Shown here piece after piece: positions 5,568 through 7,289 of a DNA stretch of 7,289 nucleotides. Both the position numbers and the translations under genes were made by a program. Where the stretch lies: contig JALTMS010000133.1 of assembly GCA_027001345.1 (NCBI GenBank), positions 1 to 7,289 of the forward strand. Direction: 5' to 3'. Every line of letters starts with the position of its first letter. Position 1 is the first letter of the stretch. The DNA is from Acidobacteriota bacterium. GTDB lineage: Bacteria; Acidobacteriota; Polarisedimenticolia; J045. The notes beneath the pieces were generated by a model that worked only from the letters and a program-made list of their open reading frames with translations, was not told the origin of the DNA and made no database searches.

Positions 5568-6802
5568 GGGGAGTCCACCGCGTCCCCCTGCTCGAGCATC
5601 GCCAGCGCCTCGTCCCGTGGCCGATCGAGCTTCTGGTCCCAGTAGGGCGACAGACGGCGCAGGCTGGCCACGATGCCCGGGAAGACCTCGGTGATGCGCT
5701 CGACGTCCCGCTCGCTGTTGTAGCGGGAGAAGCTGAAACGCACCGAGCCGTGCATCGCCGTGAAGGGGACACCCATCGCCTTGAGCACATGGGACGGTTC
5801 GAGAGACCCCGAGGTGCAGGCCGAGCCGCTCGAAGCGCAAATGCCATGGGCGCTGAGCTGGTAGAGCATTCCCTCGCCCTCGATGAAATGGCATGAGAGG
5901 TTGAGGGTGTTGCCCAGGCGCTCGGCTCCGGCGCCGTTGACGCGGGCGAAGGGAATGCGCTCGAGCAGAGCGGCCTCGAGGCGATCGCGCAGGGCGGTGA
6001 TCCGGCGAGCCTCCTCTTCGTGGTGCGCGGCGGCCACGTCGAGGGCTCGCGCCAGGCCGACCACGAAGGCCACGTTCTCGGTCCCACCCCGGCGCCCCTC
6101 CTCCTGGTGCCCGCCGAGCAGTAGGGGCTTGCAGGGTGTGCCGCGGCGGATGAACAGAGCGCCGATACCCTTCGGTGCGTGGATCTTGTGTCCCGAGAAG
6201 GACAGCAGGTCCACGTGGGGCAGGGCGCGTTTGAGATCCAGGGGCAGCTTGCCCGCGGTCTGGGTCGCATCGGTGTGGAAGAGGATCTCGGGGTCGGTTT
6301 CCTTGGCCAGCCGGGAGAGTTGCTCGATGGGAAAGATCACGCCGGTCTCGTTGTTGGCGTGCATCACAGTGACCAGCAATGTGTCGGGCCGCAGGGCCCG
6401 CACGTACTGGCCCACGTCGATCCTCCCGCTGCGATCGACTCCGATCCAGCTCAGCTCGTAGCCCTCGCGCTCGAGGGCCTGGCAGACGGTCAGCACCGCC
6501 GGGTGCTCGACACGGGTGGTGATGATGTGCCGCCGTTCGGGGCGCGCCTTCGCGCAGCCGAGGATCGCCGTGTTGTTGGACTCGGTGGCGCAGGACGTGA
6601 AGAGAATCTCACGGGGCGCCACGCCTCCCAGGTTGCGTGCCAGGCTGCGGCGGGCAGCGTCCACCGCGGCAGCGGCAGAGCGCGCCGCCTCGTACATCGA
6701 CGAGGGGTTGAAGTAATCGTCCTGGAGGTAGGGCAGCAGGGCTTCGAGTACCTCCGGGGCGACCCGGGTGGTGGCGTTGTTGTCGGCGTAGGTGATCTCC
6801 AT
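5564..6802 (-). CDS. nifS: NifS-type cysteine desulfurase
   Basis: This 412-residue PLP enzyme is a group I cysteine desulfurase, converting L-cysteine to alanine and passing persulfide sulfur to the NifU scaffold. Visible marks are YADNNATTRV (5-14), H100 stacking on PLP (TRVEHP), HANNETG (148-154), D178 and Q181 in HTDATQTAG, the Schiff-base K206 in SFSGHKIHAPKGIG, GGHQEEGRRGGTENV (230-244), the catalytic C329 in SGSACTSGSLEPSHVLKAM, and VRFSFSRYN (354-362). The HAPKG, SLEPSHVL and SPYW elements are closer to NifS than to IscS. One variation is FNPSSMYEAARSA (31-43), where most relatives have a His at the Tyr position. ATG 6802 is preceded by AGGGGAG (6813-6807) with 4-nt spacing. It starts 18 nt after nifU, and its stop overlaps the Crp/Fnr start, so the three genes form one operon. 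Function is well supported; whether it serves nitrogenase or general Fe-S assembly cannot be told. Confidence 0.95.
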   Translation of the reverse strand: MEITYADNNATTRVAPEVLEALLPYLQDDYFNPSSMYEAARSAAAAVDAARRSLARNLGGVAPREILFTSCATESNNTAILGCAKARPERRHIITTRVEHPAVLTVCQALEREGYELSWIGVDRSGRIDVGQYVRALRPDTLLVTVMHANNETGVIFPIEQLSRLAKETDPEILFHTDATQTAGKLPLDLKRALPHVDLLSFSGHKIHAPKGIGALFIRRGTPCKPLLLGGHQEEGRRGGTENVAFVVGLARALDVAAAHHEEEARRITALRDRLEAALLERIPFARVNGAGAERLGNTLNLSCHFIEGEGMLYQLSAHGICASSGSACTSGSLEPSHVLKAMGVPFTAMHGSVRFSFSRYNSERDVERITEVFPGIVASLRRLSPYWDQKLDRPRDEALAMLEQGDAVDSP

Positions 6803-6806
6803 CGCG

Positions 6807-6813
6807 CTCCCCT
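6807..6813 (-). promoter_or_regulatory. Ribosome binding site of nifS
   Basis: On the minus strand AGGGGAG lies in the 18-nt nifU-nifS gap, 4 nt before the ATG. It confirms the nifS start and supports independent initiation within the operon. Confidence 0.75.
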
Positions 6814-6820
6814 GACGGGC

Positions 6821-7289
6821 TCAGACCTCGATCACCCGGATCCGTTCGTCGACCCGGTCCTTGAGGGCCTGCTCGACGAGCATCTTCATCGTACGGCCGG
6901 CGCCCGTGCAACTCGCGCAGGCGCCGGAGAGCCGGCAGTAGACGAGCTGCCCCTTGATGTCGATGATCTCGATGTCGCCGCCGTCCCGGACCAGGGTGGG
7001 GCGCACCGACTCCTCGATCGCCTGCTCGACCCGTTTGGCGAAGCGGTAGGGCGAGTCGCTCGGGTCCGGCTCGGCCTGGCGGCGAGCGGTGGCCACCGTG
7101 TGCCCGCCGGGCAGTACCGGCAGCTCCTTGAGGCGGGTCTGGCGTGGGCCCCAGCATTCGTCGAGGAGGTCCTGCAGGCCGCCGGGGGCATGGTGACAGG
7201 ACATGCAGGCGCCACCGGCCTTCACCGCGCCGGTGATGTCGGCGATGGTCTTGAGTTGCAACTCCTTGATCTTGCGCTTGAGGTAGGGC
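6821..7289 (-). CDS. nifU: NifU Fe-S cluster scaffold, C-terminal part (partial)
   Basis: The frame runs from the right edge to TGA at 6823-6821, giving 155 visible residues of a longer protein; the N-terminal IscU-like domain and the gene start lie outside. The first visible part, LKTIADITGAVKAGGACMSC and onward, is the second half of the [2Fe-2S] BFD-like domain; its C-x-x-C matches the second cysteine pair of Azotobacter NifU. The first C-x-C pair would be off-window. After a linker of about 40 residues comes the NifU C-terminal domain, with RPTLVRDGGDIEIIDIKGQL and the cluster-binding CASC in LSGACASCTGAG. It then closes with a helix and IRVIEV. This three-domain form marks the NIF type rather than IscU. 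nifS follows 18 nt downstream. NifU takes sulfur from NifS, assembles clusters and hands them to apo-proteins in the cytoplasm. Confidence 0.92.
   Translation of the reverse strand, partial: PYLKRKIKELQLKTIADITGAVKAGGACMSCHHAPGGLQDLLDECWGPRQTRLKELPVLPGGHTVATARRQAEPDPSDSPYRFAKRVEQAIEESVRPTLVRDGGDIEIIDIKGQLVYCRLSGACASCTGAGRTMKMLVEQALKDRVDERIRVIEV

Overview
The window is GC-rich bacterial chromosomal DNA holding eight protein genes and short intergenic gaps. I see no mobile element, CRISPR array, rRNA or tRNA. Dense packing, Shine-Dalgarno sites and a polysaccharide-flippase-like protein suggest a high-GC, probably Gram-negative bacterium. Acidobacteriota, Myxococcota or Desulfobacterota-like lineages would fit, but the window alone does not fix the phylum.

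Layout. (1) Positions 1-457, minus strand: the N-terminal part of a flippase-like membrane protein, running off the left edge. (2) Positions 619-3313, plus strand: a two-gene unit of an OPT-family transporter and a YigZ/IMPACT-family protein, 7 nt apart. (3) Positions 3389-4641, plus strand: an Rrf2-family regulator followed by a short-chain dehydrogenase/reductase (SDR). Each has its own short upstream region, and both regions carry a similar 19-bp imperfect palindrome that could be the regulator's operator. (4) Positions 4642-4871: a convergent intergenic region with a strong two-way terminator. (5) Positions 4872-7289, minus strand: an iron-sulfur assembly operon of NIF type, read nifU (partial) then nifS, then a Crp/Fnr-family regulator whose start codon overlaps the nifS stop (ATGA).

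How the genes may work together. NifS takes sulfur from cysteine and NifU is the scaffold on which clusters are built. The coupled Crp/Fnr protein has no cysteine and lacks the cAMP-binding Arg-Ser pair, so it is neither a classical FNR nor a classical CRP. It may report oxygen, NO or redox state by another cofactor and tune the operon or a respiratory regulon. The Rrf2-SDR pair looks like a small self-contained stress module, comparable in content to Bacillus subtilis ywnA-ywnB. The most original observations are the shared palindrome, the two-cysteine Rrf2 protein and the NIF-Crp/Fnr coupling. Nothing here is plainly an unknown large system.
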